Below are positions 1 to 8,830 of a stretch of DNA of 64,000 nt, one piece after another. Source of the DNA: CALBPI01 sp942491885. Its GTDB lineage: Bacteria; Pseudomonadota; Gammaproteobacteria; Steroidobacterales; Woeseiaceae. The translations under genes were made by a program, and so were the position numbers. The stretch is from NCBI GenBank assembly GCA_942491885.1, contig CALOCQ010000002.1, forward strand, positions 806,001 through 870,000, in the 5' to 3' direction. The notes under the pieces are model-generated. The model was given only the letters and a program-made list of their open reading frames with translations, did no database searches and had not been told where the DNA came from. Position 1 is the first letter of the stretch; each line of letters begins with the position of its first letter.

Positions 1-413
1 CCCGCAATACCGGTAAATTCGATATACGGCTTCGGATAACACCAGGCCGCAGCCGGCGCGTTACGACCGTCCACGACGACGTCAAAATAGGCGGCCTCGC
101 CTTTCCATTCGCACATGCTGCTGCGCGATAGCGGCCGCAAATAGTCCATCGCGACGTCCTCAGGCGGGATGTAGTAGGTCGGCGGGCTGGCCGTCTCGCA
201 GACGCGCCGCGCGCGCTCGGTATTCGCAATGTCGACACCGCCGAATTCGACCCGAACCGGCTTGCCGACATCCTCGAGCCGCGGCGGTCGCGGATAATCC
301 CACACAGAAACCTGGCCGGGGCCCGGCTCAACGATCGATTCCGGGCGCTCACTGTCCACCCATTGCTCACGCGCGGCCAGCACCCAGCCCGGCGGCTCGC
401 GTTGGTCAGACAT
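1..413 (-). CDS. DUF427 domain protein (3' end outside window)
   Basis: The gene is read on the minus strand from an ATG at 413 to the window edge, about 137 codons without a stop. The visible protein has a Trp-rich beta-fold pattern typical of DUF427: a VSVWDYPRPPRLE stretch, then a segment with VRVEFGGV and YYIPPEDV, then CEWKGEAAYFDV and PAAAWCYPKP. DUF427 proteins are small, often of unknown biochemical role. The start overlaps the stop of the upstream gene (ATG at 413-411, TGA at 408-406), so the two are probably co-transcribed and translationally coupled. The C-terminus is missing, so it is not clear whether there is one DUF427 unit or two. Confidence 0.8.
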   Translation of the reverse strand, partial: MSDQREPPGWVLAAREQWVDSERPESIVEPGPGQVSVWDYPRPPRLEDVGKPVRVEFGGVDIANTERARRVCETASPPTYYIPPEDVAMDYLRPLSRSSMCEWKGEAAYFDVVVDGRNAPAAAWCYPKPYIEFTGIA

Positions 414-912
414 TATCTTCACCATCACGTCTTTGGCGCTTTGCGTCGAGCGAAGCAAGCATTTTCTCGATACGCGTGCGCGCGGCGGTGAACCGCTCGC
501 CCTCATATTCCTTGCGCATGTATCCCTCGACCTGATCGACCAGTGAGTCCAGATCCGGGCTATCGAACTTGTCCTCCTCCACGTCGATGCGCTCAGCGGC
601 GCTGAACAGATTGATCTTCTTCTCTGTGTCACGACCAAATGCGACCACATCATAGAATTCGCGCCCGGCCTCGTCGCCGGATTTCAGCAGGCTGATTAAC
701 GTTGCGACCAGCGATACCGGTATGAGAATAAAATCGCGAATACCGTCAATGACCAGCTTTACCTGAAACACGACGGCATCGCGCACAAGATCAGACTTCG
801 AGACGCCGGTCGATCGTGGCTCATCGGGCGCTTCATTTTCTATCACACCAATCCCCTGTTCACCGGCCACTGTGCTGGCCTCATACCTTTGTGCTTGGTA
901 CTGTAGCGCCAC
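406..912 (-). CDS. Small membrane-anchored conserved hypothetical protein
   Basis: A 168-residue protein that I cannot assign to a named family. Residues about 57-77 form one strongly hydrophobic segment (FILIPVSLVATLISLL), preceded by a hydrophilic N-terminus and followed by a charged C-terminal half rich in Glu, Asp, Arg and Lys that is probably helical. The likely start is a GTG at 912. It lies head to head with hemH, with only 25 bp between the two start codons, so both promoters must lie inside the neighbouring coding regions or overlap. It is translationally coupled to the DUF427 gene downstream. A role cannot be given from sequence alone. Confidence 0.6.
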   Translation of the reverse strand: MALQYQAQRYEASTVAGEQGIGVIENEAPDEPRSTGVSKSDLVRDAVVFQVKLVIDGIRDFILIPVSLVATLISLLKSGDEAGREFYDVVAFGRDTEKKINLFSAAERIDVEEDKFDSPDLDSLVDQVEGYMRKEYEGERFTAARTRIEKMLASLDAKRQRRDGEDNV

Positions 913-937
913 ATTCGACGCATGGACAACGCTAATA

Positions 938-2044
938 ATGGCTCGGTATACCGGAGAGTCACAATTTGAACATGGCGATCAACAGTCAATCGGGCTGCTG
1001 GTCGTCAACCTCGGCACCCCGGACGATCCGTCGCCGACGTCTGTGCGCCGCTATCTGAAGCAGTTTCTGTGGGACCCGCGCGTCGTCGAGCAGCCGCGCT
1101 GGTTGTGGTGGTTGATCCTTAATCTGATCATTCTGCGCTTCCGTCCGGCCAAATCGGCTGCCGCCTATCGCAAGATCTGGACCGAGGACGGCTCTCCGCT
1201 GCTGCTGTTCAGCCAGAGCATCGCGGACGGGCTCGCCGGAAAATTGCAGGGTGACGACAAGGTACCGGTCGTTGCCGAGCTCGGCATGTCCTACGGCTCG
1301 CCATCGATTCCCGATGCACTCGAGCGACTGCGCAAGCAGAACGTGCGCCGGCTGGTCGTGTTGCCGCTGTATCCGCAATACTCCGCGACCACCACGGGCA
1401 CGGTATTCGATGCGGTGACCAGCGCGTTGTCACGCCAGCGCTGGGTACCCGAGTTTCGCTTCATTAACCAGTACGCGGACCGGCCGCGCCTGATCGAGGC
1501 GCTTGCCGACAGCGTGCGCGCGCACTGGCAGGAACATGGCCGCGGAGAGCGACTATTGTTCAGTTTCCATGGCATACCGCAGCGCTATTTTCGCGCCGGC
1601 GACCCCTATCACTGCCAGTGCCAGAAAACGGCCCGGCTGGTGGCCGATGCGCTCGAGCTCAAGGATAGCGAGTGGTTTGTCAGCTTCCAGTCGCGCGTGG
1701 GTCGCGAGCCATGGCTGATGCCTTACACGGATTACACGCTGGAGGACTGGGGCGCCGAGAAGCTTGGCAACATCGACGTGATCTGCCCCGGTTTCGCAGT
1801 CGACTGCCTCGAAACGCTGGAAGAGATCGCGCTGGAGAACGGCGAACTCTTCGTTGAGGCCGGCGGCGGCAATCTACGCTACATCCCGTCGCTGAACGAC
1901 TCAGAGGCGCAGATCGATGTGCTCGGCGAGCTGGTCGTCGAACACATCAGCGGCTGGCCGGAGGCACTGTTGGCACTGAATAGCGACATTGGCGACAGCG
2001 CGCGGCGAGCCGACGCGCTCGAACAGCACTCACCCAACGAATAG
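938..2044 (+). CDS. hemH: Ferrochelatase
   Basis: Inserts Fe2+ into protoporphyrin IX, the last step of protohaem synthesis, at the cytoplasmic face of the membrane. The 368-residue product opens with GLLVVNLGTPDDPSP, the usual ferrochelatase N-terminus. It carries the catalytic histidine in LLFSFHGIP (H211) and the conserved glutamate in VDCLETLEEI (E292), with the FQSRVGREPWL segment between them. The ATG at 938 is preferred: an open frame runs further upstream, but its extra 22 residues do not resemble the family and overlap the divergent gene. No extra C-terminal iron-sulfur extension is evident. hemF and hemB also lie in this window, but not adjacent. Confidence 0.95.
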   Translation: MARYTGESQFEHGDQQSIGLLVVNLGTPDDPSPTSVRRYLKQFLWDPRVVEQPRWLWWLILNLIILRFRPAKSAAAYRKIWTEDGSPLLLFSQSIADGLAGKLQGDDKVPVVAELGMSYGSPSIPDALERLRKQNVRRLVVLPLYPQYSATTTGTVFDAVTSALSRQRWVPEFRFINQYADRPRLIEALADSVRAHWQEHGRGERLLFSFHGIPQRYFRAGDPYHCQCQKTARLVADALELKDSEWFVSFQSRVGREPWLMPYTDYTLEDWGAEKLGNIDVICPGFAVDCLETLEEIALENGELFVEAGGGNLRYIPSLNDSEAQIDVLGELVVEHISGWPEALLALNSDIGDSARRADALEQHSPNE

Positions 2045-2046
2045 CC

Positions 2047-2757
2047 ATGCGCTTTCTCGAAGTCAGCGTTGCTGCGCCGGACCTGCTCGAGTCACTCAAT
2101 TTCTACCGCGCGCTGGGTTTTACAGAATTAACGACCAATGACGCATGGCCGCATGGCTACGCGGTCGTGGCCGACGCGCACCTTGCGATCGGGCTACACC
2201 AACGCGATATGGAGCGCCAGCAGATAACGCTGGTACTACCGGATCTGTTGCGCTCGGCCTTGCAACTGGGCGATAGCGAGTTTCTCGCCGAGATGCGTAT
2301 CGACCAGGACACATTCAATTCCGTCGCGCTCGTGGATCACGACGACCATGGGCTGATGCTGGTCGAAGCCCGCACATTCTCGCCGGACAGCGACATCACG
2401 CCGGCGTCGTTGATGGGCAAACTCATCGAGGTCACGCTGCCGATAAGAGATGCACTCAAGAGCGCGCAATTCTGGGCGCCATGGACACAACAGTCTTTGG
2501 GCTTGCTGGAGACCCCACGCATGCACATGCGGCTGTCGCTGTGCGGATTGCCGTTGGGGCTGAGTGAACAGGCCAGCGGTCGCTCACCGATGATCAGCTA
2601 TCGGGTCGGCGATCTGGCAGAACTCGGTATCCGACTCAACCAAATCGGCTCGCCGCTGAAGCCATGCAGCATCGGCATCGATGGCTGCCACGGGCTGGTC
2701 ACCTCGCCGGAGGGGCTCAGGTTCGCAATTTTCGGCGTCGATTTTCTCGACGACTAG
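2047..2757 (+). CDS. Glyoxalase/VOC-like protein with two halves
   Basis: A 236-residue protein with two tandem vicinal-oxygen-chelate-like halves. The first (about 1-115) starts RFLEVSVAAPDLLESLNFYRALGF, the typical VOC beta-alpha opening, and ends DDHGLMLVEA. The second (about 130-236) starts with a degenerate LIEVTLPIRDALKSAQFW and ends TSPEGLRFAIFGVDF. VOC proteins include glyoxalase I, dioxygenases and resistance proteins; the substrate cannot be deduced here. It starts 2 bp after the hemH stop, so it is almost surely in the same transcript. Its stop codon overlaps the stop of the convergent exonuclease gene. Confidence 0.75.
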   Translation: MRFLEVSVAAPDLLESLNFYRALGFTELTTNDAWPHGYAVVADAHLAIGLHQRDMERQQITLVLPDLLRSALQLGDSEFLAEMRIDQDTFNSVALVDHDDHGLMLVEARTFSPDSDITPASLMGKLIEVTLPIRDALKSAQFWAPWTQQSLGLLETPRMHMRLSLCGLPLGLSEQASGRSPMISYRVGDLAELGIRLNQIGSPLKPCSIGIDGCHGLVTSPEGLRFAIFGVDFLDD

Positions 2758-3650
2758 CCGCGCGCATCCAGCAGGTCGCACAAGCGCTCGGCCTGGCGAC
2801 GAAATGATGGACCGAAGCCGGCCTCATCGCACAAGTGGTTCAGCGCACCGAGATCCGGTGGCCGGCGATGCAGGTTGGTCGCGTCGAACTGCAACGGCAC
2901 GTCGGTCGGGATGATCGTGAGTTCTTTCGAGATCATCGCGATCTCGCGATGCTCGGCGAGTCGATCTGCGAGCTTGCCGGCGCCCCTGCAATTGACGTCC
3001 TTTACCTGATCGAGATTCGCGTAAACCACATCCAGACTGCCGAAGTGATTCAGCAACGCCACGGCCGTTTTGCGGCCCACGCCCGGCACACCCGGAATGT
3101 TGTCGACACTGTCGCCCGCCAATGCGAGCAGGTCTGCAATCTGTTCAGGAAACACGCCGAATGTGTCGGGAATATCGTGATAGCCGAGCCGCCGGTTGCC
3201 GGCAAAGTCCCAGAACGTATCCGCCGGCGACAATAGTTGCGTCAGGTCTTTGTCACGGCTCACGATCGTGAACGGCATGCCGTGGCTGCGCGCATCGATG
3301 GCCAGCGTGCCGATGATGTCATCGGCCTCGTACAAGTCGCTCGCCGCCTCGCGCAAGCCGAGCGCCCGCGCCATGCGCCGGCATTGCTTGAACTGACGGT
3401 CAAGCTCGGGCGGCGCCGGGTCGCGGTTAGCCTTGTAGTCGGCGTAGATCTCGTTGCGGTAGGAACGGGCCAGGCTCTCATCGAAAGCCACCGCTATTTG
3501 CCCGGGTGATTCGTACTCGAGAAAGTCCGCAAGAAAGCGCGTAAAGCCGTACAGCGCGTTGGTCGGATTGCCGGACCCATCGACCATATCGTCGGGCACG
3601 GAAAACCATGCGCGAAAGACGTAAACGCTGGCGTCGATGAGATAAACCAT
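2754..3650 (-). CDS. 5'-3' exonuclease, Pol I N-domain type
   Basis: A 298-residue stand-alone FEN-like nuclease related to the 5'-nuclease domain of DNA polymerase I and to ExoIX/Xni. The N-terminus MVYLIDASVYVFRAW carries the first metal-binding Asp. YEADDIIGTLA and VSRDKDLTQLL give further acidic metal ligands. GDSVDNIPGVPGVGRKTAVALL is the helix-hairpin-helix/H3TH DNA-binding region. The ATG at 3650 is chosen because residues upstream of it do not match the family. It is convergent with and overlaps the VOC gene by a few bases, and it follows the HNH gene on the same strand. It is likely used in DNA repair or primer removal. Confidence 0.88.
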   Translation of the reverse strand: MVYLIDASVYVFRAWFSVPDDMVDGSGNPTNALYGFTRFLADFLEYESPGQIAVAFDESLARSYRNEIYADYKANRDPAPPELDRQFKQCRRMARALGLREAASDLYEADDIIGTLAIDARSHGMPFTIVSRDKDLTQLLSPADTFWDFAGNRRLGYHDIPDTFGVFPEQIADLLALAGDSVDNIPGVPGVGRKTAVALLNHFGSLDVVYANLDQVKDVNCRGAGKLADRLAEHREIAMISKELTIIPTDVPLQFDATNLHRRPPDLGALNHLCDEAGFGPSFRRQAERLCDLLDARG

Positions 3651-3684
3651 GGTGGCGCAGTGTAGCACCGCGCCGCGCTTGCGA

Positions 3685-4335
3685 TCAGATGAAGTCGCTG
3701 CGCGTGGCGGTACCGTTGTCCTCAAGATGAATGCGCACACGCTTGTGCAACGGGCTCGAGCGCGGAAAGTGTGCCAACAGATATTGCATCTGGTCGGCGA
3801 GCACGCGACGGCCCTTCAGATAGATATATTCGGCATAGGTCGGCGTGAACGGGATGGCGATCAATTGCATGCCCGCCTGCTCCGGCGTATTGCCGCCTTT
3901 GTGGTTGTTACAGCGCCGGCATGCCGTCGCGACATTAGTCCAGCGATCCTCGCCCGCTTGCGATATCGGCGTGATGTGATCGCGCGTGAGCTCGCTATTG
4001 GGGAAGCGCATCGCGCAGTACAGGCAGATGTTCGCATCACGCTTGAACAGCGTGCGGTTATTCAACGGCGGCACGTAAGCATTTCGCATCTGCGCAAGAC
4101 CCTGATGGGTGCCCTGCGTGGCGATGATGGAGTTCACATCAACAACGCTGCGCTGGCCATCGAACGCGTTGTAGCCGCCGCGCACCCGGTAAAGCAGGCT
4201 GCCGCAGGCGTAGGCCACCTGACCGGTGTGGTAGAGCCTGACCGCCTCGCGGTAGTCAATCCACTCCAGCGGCATGCCCGCGACATCGGTTCGCAGTACC
4301 TGTTGGGAAAGCCCGGTTCCCGGAGTCTCTTCCAT
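3685..4335 (-). CDS. HNH endonuclease
   Basis: A 216-residue HNH nuclease of the family often found as a single chromosomal gene. The zinc-binding CxxC pair at 104/107 (ICLYC) and a second pair at 139/142 (CRRC) bracket the HNH core: D119-H120 (LTRDHITP), N134 and H145 (NNHKGG). The N-terminal part (MPLEWIDYREAVRLYHTGQV) is characteristic of this subfamily, whose members are standard chromosomal genes rather than homing endonucleases. It precedes the exonuclease gene on the minus strand, with 34 bp between them. The cellular role of the family is not established. Confidence 0.85.
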   Translation of the reverse strand: MEETPGTGLSQQVLRTDVAGMPLEWIDYREAVRLYHTGQVAYACGSLLYRVRGGYNAFDGQRSVVDVNSIIATQGTHQGLAQMRNAYVPPLNNRTLFKRDANICLYCAMRFPNSELTRDHITPISQAGEDRWTNVATACRRCNNHKGGNTPEQAGMQLIAIPFTPTYAEYIYLKGRRVLADQMQYLLAHFPRSSPLHKRVRIHLEDNGTATRSDFI

Positions 4336-4769
4336 CTGGCCGTCTCCTGCCTTTATCAGGCATTCGAGTCACTTTTCGTACAAAGTTAAAGGTTGCAGAA
4401 CGCAGGCCGAAAATCAATCATTTCCGCAACCCTGATTGCCCCCCGCAATGTGCGCACGGCGTTGGCTTTATGCGTGCAATAATGTCGTCGGCTGGTGTTG
4501 CGGCCAAACGACGTTGTGAGCGTCGTGAAACTGCAACCCGATAGTCTGCCATTTCGAAATTGCCGCTAATGTTCAGTCACTTATACACATTCTTTGTCAC
4601 GGTTTTGTGACATAGGCCCGGAAACGGCGAAACACTTAAGAAATAGCACAACATACTGTTTTTAATGTTATTAATTTTTCTTTCTGCTGGCAATATACTC
4701 GCCGGCGCCTCGTTTTTCCCAAAAGTGCGCGAAATCCTGCACTGTTGATCCACAGAGTTATCCACAGGC
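4336..4769. other. 434-bp intergenic region between divergent HNH and priA genes
   Basis: This is the only stretch over 300 bp without a gene. The part nearest the HNH gene is of ordinary composition and includes an ACGACG/CGTCGT inverted repeat (4508-4513 and 4521-4526). From about 4560 the sequence becomes clearly AT-rich, with a run of T and A tracts at about 4655-4685. The second half carries the DnaA-box cluster described separately. A 68-codon open frame on the minus strand in this stretch has no recognisable protein features and was not called. Confidence 0.6.
4581..4766. other. Cluster of DnaA boxes with AT-rich spacer (candidate origin or DnaA-controlled promoter)
   Basis: Two perfect matches to the DnaA box TTATNCACA lie here in direct orientation: TTATACACA at 4581-4589 and TTATCCACA at 4758-4766. 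A one-mismatch box, TGATCCACA, lies at 4746-4754, 12 bp before the second. The segment around the last two (GATCCACAGAGTTATCCACAG) closely resembles the R4 end of enterobacterial oriC, and TTATACACA equals box R2. The spacer includes an AT-rich tract that could serve as a DNA-unwinding element. An inverted repeat CTTTGTCAC/GTGACATAG lies at 4592-4615. I infer either a replication origin or DnaA control of priA. No dnaA, gidA or rpmH gene is in the window. Confidence 0.4.
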
Positions 4770-6992
4770 TTGTCACAAAGCACATCAAAACAACAACCTA
4801 GCGATGAGCGGCGTGTTTCCGTGGCCGTCGACGTGCCGTTGCATCAGGTATTTGATTACCTGCTGCCTGCCGGCATGGCGACGCCGGCGGCCGGCTCGCG
4901 CGTCGTCGTGCCGTTCGGCCGCCGCCAGTTGGTCGGGCTGGTTTGGCCGGGCGACGGCGGCGCACATTTGCCGGCGTCGCGCCTGAAACCGGTTGCCCGC
5001 GCGCTGGACGAAACACCGTTTTTCGCCGAAGACGAAATGGCGTTGCTGCAGTTCGCGGCACGCTACTACCACCATCCTGCCGGCGAAGTGATGGCCGCAG
5101 CGCTACCGCCACTATTGCGCAATGCGGATGCCTCACAGCTCAGAACCGAATACTGGTCGCTCACCGTTGCGGGCCATGATGCGCTCACCGCCGCATTGGC
5201 GCGCAAGGCGCCCAAACAACACGAGCTTCTCAGCCAACTCGACGCGCATCCGGGCGGGCGCGCAAGCGATGCACTCAACACCGATATCCCGGGCTGGCGG
5301 CGCGTCGCCGGCGCGTTGCTCGAACGTGGCTGGGTCGCGCGCGAGGAACGTGCGCTGAGCGTCGATTGGACGCGCACTAACGACGGCGAGCCCGGGCCCA
5401 CGCTCAATACGCAACAATCAGACGCGCTCGCCGCGTTGACGGATTCGGCCGAGCACTTTTCGGTGTCGTTGCTCGACGGCGTCACCGGCAGTGGCAAAAC
5501 CGAGGTGTACCTGCAGCGCATCCGGCAATGTATTGCCAGCGGCAAACAGGCGCTGATTCTGGTGCCGGAAATCGGTCTGACGCCGCAGCTCGCCGCACGC
5601 TTCGAGCGCCGCCTGGGACACCCGGTCGCATTGCTGCACAGCGAGCTCGGCGACACGCAACGCACCATGAACTGGATCGCTGCGGCAAGCGGCGATGCCG
5701 CTATCGTGTTGGGCACACGCTCTGCGGTATTCACGCCGTTGGCAAGGCCCGGCCTGATCATCATCGATGAAGAGCACGATGCCTCGCTGAAGCAGCACGA
5801 AGGCTTTCGCTATCACGCGCGCGACCTAGCCGTATGGCGCGGCCAACGCCACAATATTCCTGTCATCCTCGGTAGCGCGACGCCGTCACTCGAGTCGCTG
5901 CAAAACGCACGCAGCGGGCGCTATCAGCACCTTCGCCTGACCGAGCGCGCCGGCGATGCCATTCCACCGGCGATTCGCGTGATCGACATGAACCGCTTCA
6001 ACGCCATCGAGGGCATCAGCCAGCCGGTGCTTGACGCGATGCGTAGACACCTTGAGCAGGGCCAGCAAGTGCTGGTCTATCTGAACCGGCGTGGCTTCGC
6101 GCCGACGTTGATCTGCACCGCCTGTGGCGACATGGCCGACTGCCTGAACTGCGATGCACATATGACGGTGCACGCGCGCCGCGGCCAATTGCAGTGCCAT
6201 CATTGCGGCGCGCGCCGGGCGCTACCGACCCATTGCGACAACTGCAAGGAGCCGATGAAGCCGCTCGGTGAGGGCACCGAACGCGTCGAGCAGGTGCTGG
6301 CCGCGCAGTTTCCGGACTACCCGCTGGCGCGTATCGACAGTGATACGACCCAGGCGCGCGGCAGCATGGACGCCCTGATGCAATCGGCCAAGCGCGGCGA
6401 CACGCGCATCCTGATCGGCACGCAAATGCTGGCCAAAGGTCATCACCTGCCCGGCCTGACGCTGGTGGTCATCCTCAACGCCGATCAGGGCTTTTTCGCC
6501 AGCGACTTTCGCGCGCCGGAACGGCTGGCCCAATCCGTACTGCAGGTCGCCGGGCGCGCGGGCCGTGCGGATATCGCCGGCGAGGTATTGATCCAGAGCG
6601 CGTTCGCGCAGCATCCGTTGTTACGTACGCTGATTGAAAGCGGATATCACGCGTTCGCAGACCAGGCGCTCGCCGAACGCGCCGCCGCCAGGTGGCCGCC
6701 GTTCAGCTACGTGGCCGTCTTGCATGCGGCGTCCAAAGACCCGCAGATCGCGCAAGCCTTCCTGCATCGCGCCAAGGGCGCCATGGCCGCCAATGGCATT
6801 GATGTGCTGGGCCCGGCGCCGGCCAGCATGCAGAAACGTGCCGGGCGCCACCGGTTCCAGTTGCTACTGCAAGCCGACTCGCGCAAGGCATTGCAGGCAC
6901 AACTCGACCGGCTCTCGCACAGCGTTAATGAGATCAAACCGAGTGGCGACCTGCGCTGGTCTCTCGACGTCGACCCACAGGCGGAGTTGTGA
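4770..6992 (+). CDS. priA: Primosomal protein N' (replication restart helicase)
   Basis: PriA recognises stalled forks and reloads the replisome. The 740-residue product has the N-terminal DNA-binding domain (VSVAVDVPLHQVFDYLLP), a Walker A motif GVTGSGKT at 237-244, and DEEH at 333-336. It also has the family's inserted zinc-binding region, with cysteine pairs from C449 (CTACGDMADCLNC) through HCGARRALPTHCDNC, and the late helicase motifs GTQMLAKGHHLPG and QVAGRAGR. The start is a TTG at 4770, only three bases after a DnaA box; a GTG slightly downstream is possible, but the TTG gives the fuller N-terminus. argS and a SPOR gene follow, the same order as in Pseudomonas. Confidence 0.95.
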   Translation: MSQSTSKQQPSDERRVSVAVDVPLHQVFDYLLPAGMATPAAGSRVVVPFGRRQLVGLVWPGDGGAHLPASRLKPVARALDETPFFAEDEMALLQFAARYYHHPAGEVMAAALPPLLRNADASQLRTEYWSLTVAGHDALTAALARKAPKQHELLSQLDAHPGGRASDALNTDIPGWRRVAGALLERGWVAREERALSVDWTRTNDGEPGPTLNTQQSDALAALTDSAEHFSVSLLDGVTGSGKTEVYLQRIRQCIASGKQALILVPEIGLTPQLAARFERRLGHPVALLHSELGDTQRTMNWIAAASGDAAIVLGTRSAVFTPLARPGLIIIDEEHDASLKQHEGFRYHARDLAVWRGQRHNIPVILGSATPSLESLQNARSGRYQHLRLTERAGDAIPPAIRVIDMNRFNAIEGISQPVLDAMRRHLEQGQQVLVYLNRRGFAPTLICTACGDMADCLNCDAHMTVHARRGQLQCHHCGARRALPTHCDNCKEPMKPLGEGTERVEQVLAAQFPDYPLARIDSDTTQARGSMDALMQSAKRGDTRILIGTQMLAKGHHLPGLTLVVILNADQGFFASDFRAPERLAQSVLQVAGRAGRADIAGEVLIQSAFAQHPLLRTLIESGYHAFADQALAERAAARWPPFSYVAVLHAASKDPQIAQAFLHRAKGAMAANGIDVLGPAPASMQKRAGRHRFQLLLQADSRKALQAQLDRLSHSVNEIKPSGDLRWSLDVDPQAEL

Positions 6993-7077
6993 CGCGGACT
7001 TGCGCCCACTGTGCGCGTGCGGCTGCCAAAGCGCGCGCATCCGCGTTAGAATCGCGGGCTGCCCGAGGAAGCCTGCA

Positions 7078-8826
7078 TTGAAAAACGACATTATTGAACT
7101 GATCAGCCGCGCACTCAGCGCCATGCCCGAAGTGGCCGCTGATGAAGCGTTGGCCAGCATCGTGCCGGAACTTGAGCGCACGCGCGATCCCGCGCACGGC
7201 GATTTCGCCAGCAACATTGCATTGCGTCTGGCCAAGCCGCTTGGGCGCAAGCCCCGCGAACTCGCCGACGACATTGTCGCGGGCTTACCCGAGAATCAGG
7301 TCGTCGCGCGCACCGAGATCGCCGGTCCGGGCTTTATCAACTTCTTCCTGAATGAGGACTCGGCCAACGCCGTTGTCCGCGACATCCATGCGCGCGGTGA
7401 TACCTTTGGTCATGTCAGCGAACCCACCGGCCAGCGCATTCTGGTCGAATACGTCTCGGCCAACCCGACAGGCCCGTTGCACGTCGGGCACGGCCGCCAT
7501 GCCGCTTACGGCGGCAGTGTCGCGAATCTGCTGCGCGCCGCCGGGCACACAATCGCCGAGGAGTATTACGTCAACGACGCTGGCCGTCAGATGGAGATTC
7601 TGGCCGCGAGCGTGTTGATGCGTGCACTCGGCGCCGGCGATAATGCGCCGGCCTTTCCGCTGGCCGGTTACCGTGGCGAATACATCCGCACCATTGCGAC
7701 CGACTGGTCGGCACAGGCCGCGGTCGAGCTGCCGGGCGCAGCTGCGTTGCTCGACGGGCTTGCGCCGGACAGCGAAGACGAAAAAGACGCCTACATCGAT
7801 GCCCTGATCGCGCGCGCCGAAACGCTGCTCGGCGATGACTTTGACGCGCTGCGCAAGTTCGCACTGAACGCCATCCTCGATGACATTCGCGATGACCTTG
7901 CCGAGTTCGGCATTCGCTTCGACCGGTTTTTCTCGGAGGCCAGCCTGACCGATGAAGGCACCATTGATGCCGCACTCGACAAGCTCAAGCGTGAAGATGT
8001 TTTGTACGAGAAAGGCGGCGCGGTGTGGTTTCGTGCGACCGACTACGGCGACGAAAAAGACCGCGTCGTCGTACGCGAAAACGGCAAGAAAACCTACTTC
8101 GCCTCTGACATCGCCTATCACCTGAACAAACGCGAGCGCGGCTTTGACCTGCTGCTCGATGTGCTCGGCTCTGATCATCACGGCTACATCGCGCGCGTCC
8201 GTGCCGGACTCGAGGCGATGGAGCAGCCGCGTGACAGCCTCGAGGTTAAGCTGGTGCAATTCGTGACGTTGTACCGCGGCGGCGAGAAGATGCAGATGGG
8301 CACGCGCTCCGGCAACTTCGTATCACTGCGCGAGTTGCGTGAAGAGGTCGGCAACGACGCCGCGCGCCTGTTCTACATCATGCGCAGCAACGACCAGCAC
8401 CTCGACTTCGACCTCGAGCTTGCGAAATCACAGTCCAACGACAATCCCGTCTATTACATCCAGTATGCGCACGCGCGCATCTGCAGCGTGTTCGGCCAGC
8501 TCGACGAGCAGTCGCTTACACATAATGCCGACGACGGGCTCAGGCATCTGGGGCGGCTCAGCGAGGCGCATGAAAGCGCGCTGGTCAGCCGCCTCGACCG
8601 CTACCCGGAAACGCTCGCCGTCGCCGCCGAACGTCGTGCGCCACATATGCTGGTCAACTATCTGCGCGAACTCGCGCACGAGCTGCACAGCTACTACAAC
8701 GCCCACAAATTTATTGTCGACGATGCCGGGTTGCGCGATGCACGGCTTGCGTTGATTGCAGCGGCGCGCGTAGTGCTCGCCAGCGGGCTCGCCATTCTCG
8801 GCGTCAGCGCGCCGGAACGCATGTAG
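7078..8826 (+). CDS. argS: Arginyl-tRNA synthetase
   Basis: Class I synthetase charging tRNA-Arg; 582 residues, close to the usual length. It has the Arg-tRNA-synthetase N-terminal domain (HGDFASNIALRLAK), the HIGH-type motif in SANPTGPLHVGHGR, and the region replacing KMSKS around GGEKMQMGTRSG, followed by the DALR anticodon-binding domain. The start is a TTG at 7078 with a GAGGAA ribosome-binding site at 7065-7070. The frame stays open far upstream, but that part lies inside priA and is unrelated to the family. The gap to priA is 85 bp, so the two may share a transcript. Confidence 0.95.
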   Translation: MKNDIIELISRALSAMPEVAADEALASIVPELERTRDPAHGDFASNIALRLAKPLGRKPRELADDIVAGLPENQVVARTEIAGPGFINFFLNEDSANAVVRDIHARGDTFGHVSEPTGQRILVEYVSANPTGPLHVGHGRHAAYGGSVANLLRAAGHTIAEEYYVNDAGRQMEILAASVLMRALGAGDNAPAFPLAGYRGEYIRTIATDWSAQAAVELPGAAALLDGLAPDSEDEKDAYIDALIARAETLLGDDFDALRKFALNAILDDIRDDLAEFGIRFDRFFSEASLTDEGTIDAALDKLKREDVLYEKGGAVWFRATDYGDEKDRVVVRENGKKTYFASDIAYHLNKRERGFDLLLDVLGSDHHGYIARVRAGLEAMEQPRDSLEVKLVQFVTLYRGGEKMQMGTRSGNFVSLRELREEVGNDAARLFYIMRSNDQHLDFDLELAKSQSNDNPVYYIQYAHARICSVFGQLDEQSLTHNADDGLRHLGRLSEAHESALVSRLDRYPETLAVAAERRAPHMLVNYLRELAHELHSYYNAHKFIVDDAGLRDARLALIAAARVVLASGLAILGVSAPERM

Positions 8827-8830
8827 CGCA

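Noticed and set aside
2754..2757. Stop-codon overlap of convergent genes (also at 31790-31793) as a regulatory antisense device
   Set aside because: Short convergent overlaps are common in compact genomes and nothing else suggests regulation.
4577..4783. 68-codon frame on the minus strand in the priA upstream gap
   Set aside because: It overlaps the DnaA-box cluster and the priA start and has no protein-like features.
7285..8259. 324-codon open frame on the minus strand
   Set aside because: Antisense of argS, no recognisable domain, no plausible ribosome-binding site.
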